The notes under the pieces: generated by a model
What the model was told of the DNA's origin: nothing
The model's input: the letters and a program-made list of their open reading frames with translations, nothing else
Databases searched by the model: none
Shown here: piece by piece, positions 30,625 to 40,393 of the stretch
Layout of the letters: each line of letters starts with the position of its first letter
Numbering within the stretch: position 1 is the stretch's first letter
Made by a program: the position numbers and the translations under genes
From: Bemisia tabaci
Taxonomy: Eukaryota > Arthropoda > Insecta > Hemiptera > Aleyrodidae
DNA: 64,000 bases
Assembly: GCF_918797505.1 (NCBI RefSeq)
Contig: NC_092800.1
Span: 43,889,864 to 43,953,863, forward strand
Direction: 5' to 3'

Positions 30625-30787
30625 CAGTGGCGTGGCGTAAATGATCGATTATCGATATTTCCCCATTTAAAGCTGTAGTAAAGAATCGATTAATAAGATG
30701 GTCTTTGCGAACATCCTGTTTATCGATTTTTTCCATACGTTTAAATGACAGATCAGTCGATACATCGCAAAGCACGCCACGCCGATG
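30625..30787 (+). mobile_element. Family D hAT-like MITE, copy 3
   Basis: CAGTGGCGTGGCGTAAATGA to AAGCACGCCACGCCGATG. Flanking CTTGGGG and CTCGGGG suggest a slightly eroded 8-bp duplication. Confidence 0.8.
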
Positions 30788-31119
30788 CTCGGGGAAGAAA
30801 AACAGAGAAATCCGACAAGCCTGTCTGCTATCTACTAAGCCCGAAGATGAAAATTGCAGTGGAGGATTTTCGAGACATTTTTATTCAAAGGCGAACATTC
30901 GAGCAATTGATTAACGGTTGCCATATTTTGCTAAACATTCTGTCGTTTTTTCCGAGCTGACTTAATTTGTTCATCCAGTTCATCACAAATGTGGCAACCT
31001 TGGATTGAATTTTTCCTTCGCGAGAGTATGAACTCAAAAAATGAGTTGGCTGTTAGGGGTTTTGCCCCCTAGAGATGATGAGACACTCCCTTTAACCCGT
31101 GTGACAAAATATACCGTGT

Positions 31120-31425
31120 ACCGATGATGGTGGCTGCTGCAAGGGATTAACAGTGATTAAACTTATCAGAATTATAGTTGATAAATGAAGTTTTCAGCAA
31201 ATAATTTGATGAACGATACGTTGAAAGACTTCCTCGGCAAACTGCTCAACATGCCATTCATGAGCCATTTCAGGACTGCGCTTGTAGATGGTATCTCAGT
31301 AGAAGAAAAAATGTTATTCTCGCGTTGGTGACGGCGCAGAGATACAACTATTCGTGCTTGATGGATATCCATGTTGTATCTGCGCAATTGAAGGCGCCAG
31401 GGGAGACCTCGCAATGCCCTGCCTG
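31120..31425 (+). repeat. Dispersed repeat ending in a J core
   Basis: GCAAGGGATTAACAGTGATT and GACTTCCTCGGCAAACTGCT match 24660-24790. It then continues into GACGGCGCAGAGATACAACT, ATTCGTGCTTGATGG and AATTGAAGGCGCCAGGG, the J core. No coding potential is evident. Confidence 0.6.
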
Positions 31426-31734
31426 GTTCTATTCTATGCTGCCATTAGGATGTCCCTCTATGAAGCCCCTCAAACTGGAAAAAAATTAGGATCTTTGAAA
31501 GAACCTTGAAACTCCTTAATTTTACCATCAATTTTGAAAAGAATGTCATGCATTCTAGTAAGCTTTTTGAAACTAAAATATTCTTGGAATTCCTTGATAG
31601 ATCTTTAAAATTATTCTCACTCTTTTGACCCTCATGAAAATTGACGGCGTGGCATGGTATTAAAATCTTCCGTTTCCAAAGGAGAACAAATCAACGTCAT
31701 TCTTTCCAGTTTCCCCAGAATTTTCCTTGCATAG

Positions 31735-32065
31735 CGAAGAAAAACACGGAAATTTTCAAGAATGGAGAATTTGCATGCACATTTTTTATTGCTTCATCTA
31801 AAAGTGTTTAAAGAGCTGATTTCACAGTATTTTTTATAATTTTTTTCTGACATGGGAAACAATATAAAAATTGATTTACAAGTGAGAAAATACACCGTCT
31901 AGTGACGTCATCTGGCGGCATTCCCCATTTAAACACACGTATTTTAGCAGATTAGATCATTTCGTCGTATCTTCTCCAACAATTGTTCAATTTATGAACC
32001 AAGGGTATCCTCCTGTTCGGTTCACTCTGTAGCTTCCACTTAAAAACGAAATTCATCAAATTTCA
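31735..32065 (-). repeat. Family Q dispersed repeat, copy 1
   Basis: Inverse of 45595-45995: GTGACGTCATCTGGCGGCAT then TCCCCATTTAAACACACG, TTGTTCAATTTATGAACCAA then GGGTATCCTC. Copies 2 and 3 are at 45595-45995 and 53870-54185. No terminal inverted repeats. Confidence 0.75.
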
Positions 32066-32087
32066 GACACCTGCAAAATCTCTTTTG

Positions 32088-32304
32088 CACAGGAAGGAAA
32101 GTCGCTTGGATCTAGAGTCCAGACTTTTGAAAACATTGACAAGAAAAGATACTCTTGTTTCAATCGGATTTTTGTTTGAATCAAAAGGAAATCCGCTTGA
32201 ATCAAGAGGCTCGGCTCTTCGACTCAAGTAAAAATCCGATTGAATCAAGAGTATTTTTTCTTGTCAATGTTATTAAGAATCTGGACTCTAAGATCCAAGC
32301 GACT
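32088..32304. mobile_element. Family C MITE, copy 7 (right tip missing)
   Basis: CACAGGAAGGAAAGTCGCTT begins it; it ends AAGATCCAAGCGACT and runs straight into another C element at 32305. The last ~14 bp of its terminus are lost. GTCGCTTGG subtype. Confidence 0.8.
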
Positions 32305-32530
32305 CACTGGAAAAAAAACACATTGGATCTAGAGCCCAGACTCTTAAATACATTGACAAGAAAAAATACTCTTGATTCAATCGGATTTTTGTTTGAATCA
32401 AGGGGAAATCCGCTTTAATCAAGAGGCTTAACTCTTCTCAAGTAAAAATCCGATTGAATCAAGAGTATTTTTTCTTGTCAATGTTATTAAGAGTCTGGAA
32501 TCCGGATCCGAGCGACTTTTTTTTCTAGTG
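32305..32530. mobile_element. Family C MITE, copy 8 (mixed-subtype arms)
   Basis: The left arm is of the ACACATTGGATCTAG subtype, the right arm of the GATCCGAGCGACTTTT subtype. The mismatch between arms, next to a GTCGCTTGG-type copy, points to recombination or template switching between subtypes. Confidence 0.8.
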
Positions 32531-33037
32531 TGACGTTTCGTGGTTTTCCATTTAGAAAATAAAGTATGGCAGAAAATTTGCGACTTCACAAACCGAGATA
32601 CCTGATCTGGTAGTTTCACCACAATCGATTTCTTCTTTCTTTTCTTCTTCTTTTTTTCTGCACTTTTTTCTTCTTCCGCACTGAAATGTCAGGTTTAAAA
32701 AGGTAGGAAACCCCTCCTTGGAGCGAGCATGGAGTGTCGCTCACGATCGGGGACAGACTCGCTGCGCAGGGACGCGCGATTCAGAGGATAAGTCTATCCT
32801 TCATCTTCCCCATTGTTATTACACGATATAATTCTGTCTGATCCTCGTCCCATGAATAAAAGTGTTGTGCCAGCGGATTTAGCCCCTCCCCAGCCCCCCG
32901 CGCGTTCCCCTCTCTTTGGCCGAAGAATGTGTTCGGGTATTTGTATTCCGTTAGAATACTTTCCCGCGTCCAGTTTACCGGACCGAATGCAGTAACGGAG
33001 ATAAAGAGCAGGACAGTTAGCGGTGCAGTGCAGCGTT

Positions 33038-33291
33038 CTCCCGTGCAAAGGAAAAACGCCGTATGAGCCTTCAGACGTTGCCAGACTCCCTCTGATAAAA
33101 TATTAATTATCTGGGAAATATTCTGATCTTATTTTCCTTCAAGTTTATCAAAGAATTTTATCTGCAATCAGATCTGTTATCTGCAAATTTCAAGAAAATA
33201 CATCCATACCATTGCTAAAAATTCAGGGATTTGACGGAGGAAATTTAGCACCTCTTGAATGCTTTTATGACGTTCTTCCTTAGGACGTCAG
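33038..33291 (+). mobile_element. Family A MITE
   Basis: CTCCCGTGCAAAGGAAAAAC at the left and GACGTTCTTCCTTAGGACGT CAG at the right; flanks CGTT and GGTT. Interior typical. 32531-33037 upstream holds no recognised gene. Confidence 0.8.
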
Positions 33292-33608
33292 GGTTGGCGA
33301 AAGGGTTTTTGTCGATCGATTGGGGCGGACAAGGAGGATGGTGTGGTAGCCAGGTTCCAAGTGAAGAATTATGTTTAGGATTTATAAACGCCACTGAAAG
33401 AATGGTGAGGCTTTTTATTGTCCGCGCGCCATCGTCGGGGTCGAGAAAAATTCGCGGACTAGAGCTCCCGTGGTAGCGAAGAGAGCTGTAAGTGTCGAAT
33501 TTTCGAAATCGACTTTCCTTCAAAATTCGTCTTATCTCTTTCTGATAAAATCACTGAAATAACTAAAATAGCAAAATTCATCATAATTGTATTAAAACGA
33601 GACACATG

Positions 33609-33934
33609 CACGGAGAAAAAAAACCTCGTGCGTGGGACCCGAAGTTTAGGTCATGTGGATCTCTGAAGTTTCCGGATTGAGCATCTGAACACTTTCCGGA
33701 CACTTAGGTCTATCTGAAGTACTTCAGATGTGAGAGCCGACGTTTCTTGGATGTGAGAACCGAAGTTTTTCGGATGTGAAAATCGAAGTACTTCAGATGT
33801 AAGAACTGAAGTTTCAGATGTGTGATCCAAACCTCAGCAGCTGGACCTAAAGTGTTCAGATGCTCAATCTGAAAACTTCAGGGATCCATATGACCTAAAC
33901 TTCGGGTCCCACGCACGAAGTTTTTTTCTCTGTG
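33609..33934. mobile_element. Family F palindromic element with inner sub-repeats
   Basis: CACGGAGAAAAAAAACCTCG then TGCGTGGGACCCGAAGTTT faces AAACTTCGGGTCCCACGCAC then GAAGTTTTTTTCTCTGTG. The centre holds three or four short units of CAGATGTGAGAACCGAAGT type (33725-33830). TG flanks both sides. Non-coding, ~326 bp. Confidence 0.8.
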
Positions 33935-34014
33935 TGAGAAAGCCGCAAGTGCACAGAAATGACGTAGTTTTAAGCAAGACACCAATTATGTAACACTAGT
34001 CTTTCGGAGATGAA

Positions 34015-34335
34015 AACAGTGCTTTCCAGTGAAGTGCCACCTTTCTCTGCTAATCTCTAACCTGAAAATCTGTTTGTCGTGTGTCCAAAACGCAACCACG
34101 AAAGCATGCAGAAGATAGCACTTACGGCTGTCTTACCTAATGATAGCATAGGATGAAAATGAAAAATACCCTTTATGTGGGAATGAGATAAAGTCGGTCG
34201 ATTTTTAATCATTCAAACGATTCCTAAGAGTCATTTGGATAATTAGTGGCAATTTGACAAAGAAAGGAGGCTACTTTAAATACAATCCTTCGACCACATG
34301 CTTCTGGGTCAGTTTTCTCAAAACTTCATTTTTGC
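34015..34335 (-). repeat. Family L dispersed repeat, copy 1
   Basis: The inverse appears at 59935-60290. Shared blocks: GTCGATTTTTAATCATTCA / ATGATTAAAAATCGATCGAT, CAGTTTTCTCAAAACTTCAT, AGCACTTACGGCTGTCTTAC. A partial copy is at 39510-39655. Function and ends unknown. Confidence 0.7.
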
Positions 34336-34675
34336 ACTCGGAAGTCCTTCGGCCCGATTATTGAAACTATGTCGCCTCGACACGACAAGACATAGTCCCA
34401 GGGGGCAAATCTAAGGGGCGGCAAAATTTTGCAATTTTTTTAAGTGTCGGTATAAAACAAAATCGGATTTAGAAAAAAAATTACAAACGAGAGAAGGCGA
34501 CAAAATCCTGAGAGTATAGTAATTTCTAATTTTGTCGTCTCTTAGTGATACAAGAGACAGCACTTTTAATCAGTCGAGTTAAGAGAGAAACCAAACATGG
34601 AATTTGGCCTGGACTTAGAGAGAAATGATGACGAGGACTTGAAATGAAAAGAAGAAGCCCTCGGCGCGGCGATCG

Positions 34676-34925
34676 GCATGTAACACATATTGGCGCCCAC
34701 AAGACTGCACGAATACTTCACGCATTGCATCAAACACAGTGTGGTCATTGCGGTCAGCGTGAAACGCATAGCGCCTACAAGACTGCGTGAATACTTCACG
34801 CATTGCGTCCAACACTGTGCGTTCAGCAGCGGTCGGCGCGAGGCGTGAAACGCAAAGCGCCTACAAGACTGTCGGAATACTTCTTGCACTGCGCCAAACA
34901 CGGTGTGGTCTGCGCGGCGCGGCGG
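34676..34925 (+). repeat. Tandem array of GCGCCTACAAGACT modules
   Basis: Three units start GCGCCCACAAGACTGC (34693), GCGCCTACAAGACTGC (34776) and GCGCCTACAAGACTGT (34857). Each continues with a GAATACTTCACGCATTGC-like stretch, CAACAC.GTG and GCGTGAAACGCA. Spacing is about 81-83 bp. The same module forms hairpins at 49.6 and 55.8 kb. Confidence 0.75.
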
Positions 34926-35250
34926 CGGAAGTTAAAATCATTAAACCACATATATACGTTTGTTCTCTCATAATTTTTTCGTTCATTTCTTATGAATGGA
35001 AGGCCTCGTCCACACAGAGATAGGTTTAATTACGAAACTTAACTTTCGCGCAAAGTTCCGTGAACTTTTGCTAGTAGTGTTGATAGGGCTTTCCCAAAAA
35101 ATGTGTTCAACTCTAGTAAATGCGTCTTATGCACCCCTTCCCCGCTGGCACGTTCACTTGATGGTTTTTATCGAGTTTCAAAACGAATGAGAAGGGGACG
35201 GCGATATACAGGCGGCCCTTGGGCGGCAAGTATAGCTGAATCCGTCCCTG
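34926..35250. other. No gene recognised
   Basis: Short frames only. Nothing supported. Confidence 0.35.
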
Positions 35251-35522
35251 CGGGCTGATTATTGAAACTGATAGACAAAGCTATAGACAAAGACGACAAA
35301 CGTGATTTGGAGGGATCCTATTGGTGGAAGCGGGTGGTGGCAATGGACATAGGAGGTAGGTAATGGACTGACTAACGGCAACCCACCAAAGACCCGACAG
35401 TTAGTCCATCATTTTCTTCCTTAGTCTATAAGAACCAACCATGTCAACCAATAGGATCGCTCTATACTCTCTGTGTCTTCTTTGTCTATCGCTTTGTCTA
35501 TCAGTTTCAATAATCGGCCCGC
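35251..35522. mobile_element. Family H palindromic MITE, copy 2, TG duplication
   Basis: CGGGCTGATTATTGAAACTG to CAGTTTCAATAATCGGCCCG C. TG on both sides (35249-35250 and 35523-35524). Full length. Confidence 0.9.
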
Positions 35523-35698
35523 TGCATAGCCCTATCTGAATCATGCAATATATCGCAATTCGATGTCTTATCGGGCTACTTTAATATTTCCTTCGGCCCG
35601 CAGTCGGAAATCCGTGCGGAATTCAAGAGCTCCACTCGGCAACAGGGCTCGGATAGAATCGTACTCTGGACTGGGGCCCAAGATCCGGAACGTGGTTG

Positions 35699-35719
35699 GG
35701 GGGGGGGGGGGGGGGGGGG
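35699..35719 (+). repeat. 21-bp poly-G tract
   Basis: Uninterrupted G run. The surrounding 35525-36030 is unique-looking and GC-rich in part, with glycine/proline-rich artefact frames. Confidence 0.9.
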
Positions 35720-36031
35720 AAGGAGACGGGGGTGAAATTAAAATGACACATAAACGCGCTCGCTTTGCCGGGGTAATCGAAGCCGGCAATCAAATTATTA
35801 GCGGGGAGAGCCCTGAAAAATTCGCACGGGGCCCATGCCCGTGATGGCCCGTAAATAATGAAGGACGGGAAATCGATAATGCGAGAACATAACAAGTGTT
35901 ACAATGTTTGCACTCGCCCCCCGTACCCCGCGCTGCATAGGTCCTTTCCCGCCCTCTCCCTGCCACCTGCCCGCCAATCCTAGGACGAGCCGCACAGTGG
36001 GCCTGGGGCTGTAAAGGTAGAACTTAAACAG

Positions 36032-36146
36032 CGGGCTGATTGTTGAAATTTATAGACACGCAGCGATAGATAAAGAAGACATAAGGAGTATGGAGTGATC
36101 CTATTAGTTGAAATAGGTGCGGTTCTTATAGACTAAGGGGGGATGG
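36032..36146 (+). mobile_element. Family H MITE, left arm only
   Basis: CGGGCTGATTGTTGAAATTT then blocks GATAAAGAAGACATAAGGAG and TCTTATAGACTAAGGGGGG. The right arm is missing. Confidence 0.75.
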
Positions 36147-36342
36147 GACTATGGTCAGGGTCACCAGTCGAAAACGCCTTCAGTTTCGTATGATACTTCA
36201 CCGTCAACAGCGGAGTTAAAATATTTGTATCAAAAATCATTGTGCATCCTGATACTAATAGATCTTTCAATCGCTTATCGAGCATTAAAGAAATGTTGTC
36301 TCGCATTTAGTCCTCTTGCGAATGTTCCGTATATCTTCACAG

Positions 36343-36427
36343 ATTCTAACTTGCGCCAGGGCGAAGTGAGGAGTGGTTTCGTAAGGAAAATCGCCCAGTC
36401 AACAGAGGATATTGAAGATGCCAGAGG
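36343..36427 (+). other. Candidate internal coding exon, 85 nt
   Basis: An acceptor-like CGTATATCTTCACAG precedes 85 nt with one open frame, then a donor AGAGG|GTAAGAT. The frame reads SNLRQGEVRSGFVRKIAQST then EDIEDAR, with mixed charged and hydrophobic residues unlike the repeat-derived frames. It would need a 1-nt phase on entry and leave 2 nt. The other two frames have stops. I do not recognise the peptide. It cannot be an upstream coding exon of the 54.4-kb gene, which starts its coding there. Confidence 0.35.
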
Positions 36428-36529
36428 GTAAGATACGTTCATCCTCTAGACTTTACAAAATTTCGGAGGCTAGGGCGCCGAAAAATCTTTTTCACCAGAC
36501 CGACTTCTCAATTTCATGAAAATTTGTTG

Positions 36530-36605
36530 CTATCACCTGGATTTGGACTGGGAATCTACAGCCAGGCGCGCTATTTGCTAGGCCAATAACCTAGCTAACT
36601 TATTC
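36530..36605 (-). repeat. Possible tRNA-derived SINE head (degenerate)
   Basis: The minus strand reads TTAGCTAGGTTATTGGCCTA then a GCGCGCCTGGCTGTAGATTC block and a CCCAGTCCAAATCC B-box-like end. Spacing is tRNA-like, but several invariant bases are missing. Confidence 0.25.
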
Positions 36606-36839
36606 TTAACTGTATAATCTGTGTCGGAAATTCGTGTATTTTCATACTGCTTTACGCGTTCATCTTAGCGTTACGTAAAGCAGCCCTAACCACTTCTTTT
36701 CCTCCCGGAACGCATCCGTAACGCAGGCTCCAGCCCTCGCCCTTCGAGCGGTACCTATTTTATGAGCCCTCCTTCGGCGTTTTGGCTGTGGACAGTAGCG
36801 TCGTTTCCACTTGCTTTAACGATGACGCGACGTCATATT

Positions 36840-37092
36840 CTGCCGTGCTAAGGAAGAACGCCGTATGAACATTTGAGAGTTGCCAAATTTCCATCCATAA
36901 AATATTTAATTTTGAGGCATGTTATGAATATTTTTCCTTGAAATTTTTAGGAAATTTAGGTGGAATTGCGAACAAAATTACGTAAAAAATTGGAAGAAAA
37001 ATATTCATATGTTTACCAGGAAATTAGTGTTTTGTCAAAGGATATTTGGCAACGCCTAAAGGTTCATACGGTTTTTTTCCTTAGTGCGACAG
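36840..37092 (+). mobile_element. Family A MITE, TATT duplication
   Basis: CTGCCGTGCTAAGGAAGAAC to TTTTTTCCTTAGTGCGACAG. TATT on both sides (36836-36839, 37093-37096). Complete. Confidence 0.9.
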
Positions 37093-37102
37093 TATTGCAG
37101 GC

Positions 37103-37180
37103 AGCTATGAGTGGAGTTCGAACCCACCGCGCGGTGAACACGTTGTACGTCCGATGCATTGAGAGCCCGAGCCACTCGAA
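37103..37180 (-). ncRNA. tRNA-like sequence / SINE head
   Basis: On the minus strand GAGTGGCTCGGGCTCTCAAT resembles an A box, and GTGGGTTCGAACTCCAC forms a perfect T arm (5-bp stem, TTCGAAC loop) and a B box. A-to-B spacing is ~50 nt. The acceptor stem does not close as in a true tRNA, so a tRNA-derived retroposon or pseudogene is likelier than a working tRNA. Confidence 0.4.
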
Positions 37181-37527
37181 TCGAGTGGAAAAACATGCGG
37201 ACGCCAACTCGGAAAGAATGTCACTCGGACAAAATTAAATACTAATCGAGCAATTACTGTCCGTGTTCTCCGTTCACTTCACTGTAGAGATTCCCCGTGG
37301 ACTTTGAGTCCTTTGATCGTCGCACCGATAAAAACTCGACGCTGACTTTTATGCGACTTTGCAAACTAACGAGCTTTTGAGCAGAGAAAATGTATTTTAG
37401 AGACCCCGAACTGACAATCTAACGCAATGTGACCGAGTAAGCCGAAATCTAAATTTAGAGGTCAACGCATTAACGAATTTTCGAACGAAAACTTATATAA
37501 TTATTTAAGTAATGAATGACCGATAAG

Positions 37528-37600
37528 TCGTCGTCTCTCTGACGTAAAGGCGTGTCTCTATTTCCACGTGAGCCCAAAAAAGCATAGAGTCGTACGTGTT
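37528..37600 (+). mobile_element. Family AA fragment
   Basis: GTCGTCGTCTCTCTGACGTA then AAGGCGTGTCTCTATTTCCA and CGTGAGCCC matches the left arm of the AA element nested at 54713-54830. Cut by the family G insertion at 37603. Confidence 0.55.
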
Positions 37601-37602
37601 CG

Positions 37603-37765
37603 CATTGGCGGATCCAGCAATTTGGCAACACCTGATTTCCTCCATTTAAACCTATGGAAATGTATCGATTCTTGGAGGGGCCAGATGCTCCGATAATAAT
37701 CGATTTTTTAGCATAGGTTTAAATTGAGGAAATCCGGTGTTGCCAAGTTCCTGGATCCGCCTCTG
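37603..37765 (+). mobile_element. Family G hAT-like MITE, copy 2
   Basis: CATTGGCGGATCCAGCAATT to AAGTTCCTGGATCCGCCTCT G. 8-mers CGTGTTCG (37595-37602) and CGCGTTCG (37766-37773) match at seven of eight positions, confirming the 8-bp duplication seen at 7822. Confidence 0.85.
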
Positions 37766-37814
37766 CGCGTTCGAGTGTTCAATGTTTAAACCAAGGGTAT
37801 CCTCGTCTTCAGTT

Positions 37815-38212
37815 CACTCAGTATTCTCCACTCACACACAAAATTCATCAAATTTTAGACTGAAAATTCTCCATTTACCGAAATTTAGTTCCTACCACCA
37901 GAAACTTCGGTTAACTGAATTGTAAAAGTTCGGGTTGAAGTCTCGTCCCCATGCAACCGAACTTTGTTTCTGATTGTAGACTAATGAAACCAAAATTCTC
38001 GCAGAGACCCCTTTACTCAATACTCTCCACTCAGACACAAGATTCATCAAATTTCAGACACCTGAAAATTCACCATATACCGAAATTTTGTTCCTACCAC
38101 TAGAGATTTCGGATAACTGAATTATAAAAGTTCAGGTTGAAGTTTAGTGCCTGCAACCAAACTTCGCTTCTGATTGTAGGCTGATGAAACGAAACTTCTC
38201 GCAGAGACTTCT
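37815..38212 (+). repeat. ~199-bp direct duplication
   Basis: ACTCAGTATTCTCCACTCAC (37815) and ACTCAATACTCTCCACTCAG (38014) start two units that agree through ACCGAAATTT, AACTGAATT and TTCTCGCAGAGAC. The start of each unit resembles the end of family Q (ATTCATCAAATTTCAGAC). Confidence 0.8.
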
Positions 38213-38859
38213 TTGGATCCCCCATCCAATGCCCGACTAGGCGCCAAGTAAACAAATCAAGGGAGGCCATTAACGTATCAGGTTCCCGTCGTGAGTCGCC
38301 GTGACATATTCGCGCCTTGCGCAACCGCGCCAATCAAGACGGCGGCCGTCCCACGGAAGACAACCGTAACTCCACTTCGAGATGAGCCTCGGGACCCGTT
38401 AGAACACGTGTCAACCAGGGCTCACGTCCGGGCGGACTTACTGCTCTTTTCCGCAACACGGTGGAGGCGGCGGAGGCTTCGATAAACTCCCCGTGTATTT
38501 ACTTTCATATTTCCGCGGGCAGACGCAGCGACACGCCAATCTCCGCTCCCCGCGGTCCATTAAAAACACATTACGGGACACAGGGAAGCAGCGTTGCCGG
38601 ATTGTGTTGGAGTGTCCCTCAGGAACGTGAGGGGGATGGGCGGTTTGGTGCACGAGCCGGCTGGGAGGGTGCCGTGTAGCGCGGGTTGCAGCCCTGCAGA
38701 TCGCGGGCACGAGCCGCCGCGGCCGTAACTCAGGCGCCGGAGACAGAGACAACCAACGGCCGCAGAGAACGATCGGTGACGACCGGTGGCGCCGCTTCTT
38801 GTTGCAAACTCGGGGTTTCACCAGAATCAGATGCTTCAAGCGTATTTTCGCGTCGGATC
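38213..38859. other. GC-rich, CpG-rich segment
   Basis: One of the most CpG-rich stretches of the window, with open frames on both strands (for example 38438-38920 minus) that show no domain. Could be promoter-proximal unique DNA. A GTAAGT donor-like site on the minus strand near 38440 lacks a convincing partner. Confidence 0.3.
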
Positions 38860-39157
38860 CAGGGTTGCACGGGTGAAGTGAAATGTATGAAATATTGTGA
38901 ATTTCGGTGAAATATATCATGAAATTTCACCAACTTGTGAAAATATATGGGCATCGAAACGGAATGGACTACTGGCGTAGATCGGCCGGAGTGTCAAGGA
39001 ATGATCATTCGGAGTGAAAGAGTGCGTGGAATTATGGGCATCGAAAACAACATTGTGCATGACATTTTCACATAAAAGCTTGTCTGGTATGGTCATTGGT
39101 CATGTGCGTGGACATGAAATTTCGAGATGCTATTTTTCATGAAAAATTGCCACCCTG
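38860..39157 (+). mobile_element. Family BB hAT-like element, copy 2, perfect 8-bp duplication
   Basis: CAGGGTTGCACGGGTGAAGT at the left and GAAAAATTGCCACCCTG at the right give a ~10-bp inverted end CAGGGTxGCA. GTCGGATC lies exactly on both sides (38852-38859 and 39158-39165). ~298 bp, non-coding; hAT by duplication length and CAGGG start. Confidence 0.9.
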
Positions 39158-39509
39158 GTCGGATCGGGAAGAGCGTGTAGGTCCGATCCAGGGAATTTTC
39201 TCGTGAGCCCGATCCTCGTTTTCGGGGCTCATCAACGGGTGGTTGGTGCTCGTCATCGTTGGATTTCAACATCGTTGATCAACATGAACACGACAGAATT
39301 CCACCCAAAAAACCAAACAAACGCTTCAGACGCTCTCTAAGATCAGCTGACCTGTGCGAAAATTTCACTTTTACGATTGGTTATCCTTTAATCATTAGTT
39401 TTAACCTGAAATATTAAAATTTCTATAGAGCTCCTTTGACCCTAGTGCGAGAAAGTTGGCTTGATTTCAGGCAAAACAGTAGCAAGTCCACATTGATTAA
39501 CAGAGGAGC

Positions 39510-39655
39510 TCGTTCTCTATGGTGCAGTCATTCTTTTCTGCCAACTTTTCACCTTCAAGTTAGTTTTCTACACAAAAATCGTAGCCTCTCACTCGCAAAC
39601 ATGTAGAAGGTAGTACTTACTGCTGTTTTGTCGAACTTAAAAGATCGCTAATCTT
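39510..39655 (-). repeat. Family L partial copy
   Basis: AAGTTAGTTTTCTACACAAA and CATGTAGAAGGTAGTACTTA then CTGCTGTTTTGTC correspond to 34060-34140. The rest of L is absent. Confidence 0.5.
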
Positions 39656-39802
39656 CCGACCGATTTCTAAGATTTTCTGTATAATTATTTACAATTTTAC
39701 AAAAAACGGAGAACTTTTTTCAACAGAATTTCCGCTTGTAAAGCCCCGAATATCGACTATCTCCAAATTTCATTTGGAAGTATTTCTCCCAAACGGAACT
39801 AT

Positions 39803-40369
39803 GTGCACTATGACGTGAGCCCTGTTATACATATATTCTTATGGGTCTCAGTGCTCATGTCTATTGGCAGAAATGCGTCTATTTCTTTCACGTACTGCTC
39901 TTTGCTGCAACACGGGGCGCGGAACTGCGCCTTCGCGATTTTATCGCTCCCTTCACTAGAGGTCGTATCTTTATTTCCTTATGAGCCCCGCAAAGCATTG
40001 AGTTATAAGGAGAGCAGGGTTCACGAGAGGCTCGGGATACGCCCTTGTGTCCGAGGAACCGCGATTTGGCACTTTCGGAGAGGACGACAACCAGCGCGGA
40101 ATTATCACCCACTTTGCGAACTCTTAAAAGCGTTGCGAAAGGAGTTGAAATTATGTGTCGCGCGGTTCACACCGCATAGGGTGTTACAATGGGTTTTAAA
40201 AAGAAAAACTGAGCTCTCTAAAATATTCTTCGGGAGAGGAGACTTTTTTCGCGCGAGGCAAACAGTCGTCGTAAATCAGTTACAGTGTTTCACGTTCCTT
40301 CTCGCACGAAAAATTGTCGCCCTAAGAGACAGGCCATCTTTTCCTCATAGTTTTTACAACTTATTTTAG
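39803..40369 (+). other. Longest open frame in the window (188 codons), unrecognised
   Basis: The frame starts near an AAACGGAACTATGTGC motif related to family DD and includes a GAGCCCCGCAAAGCATTGAG block that also occurs near 14550 and 46444, so part of it is dispersed repeat. The second half is rich in Arg, Lys and Leu with no domain I know. No signal peptide or splice context. I lean to chance or an old element fragment. Confidence 0.15.
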
Positions 40370-40393
40370 CTTACGTATTCTAGAACGGTAATG

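Noticed and set aside
39803..40369. 188-codon open frame as a gene
   Set aside because: No domain, no splice or promoter context; part of its DNA is dispersed repeat. Kept only as a low-confidence note.
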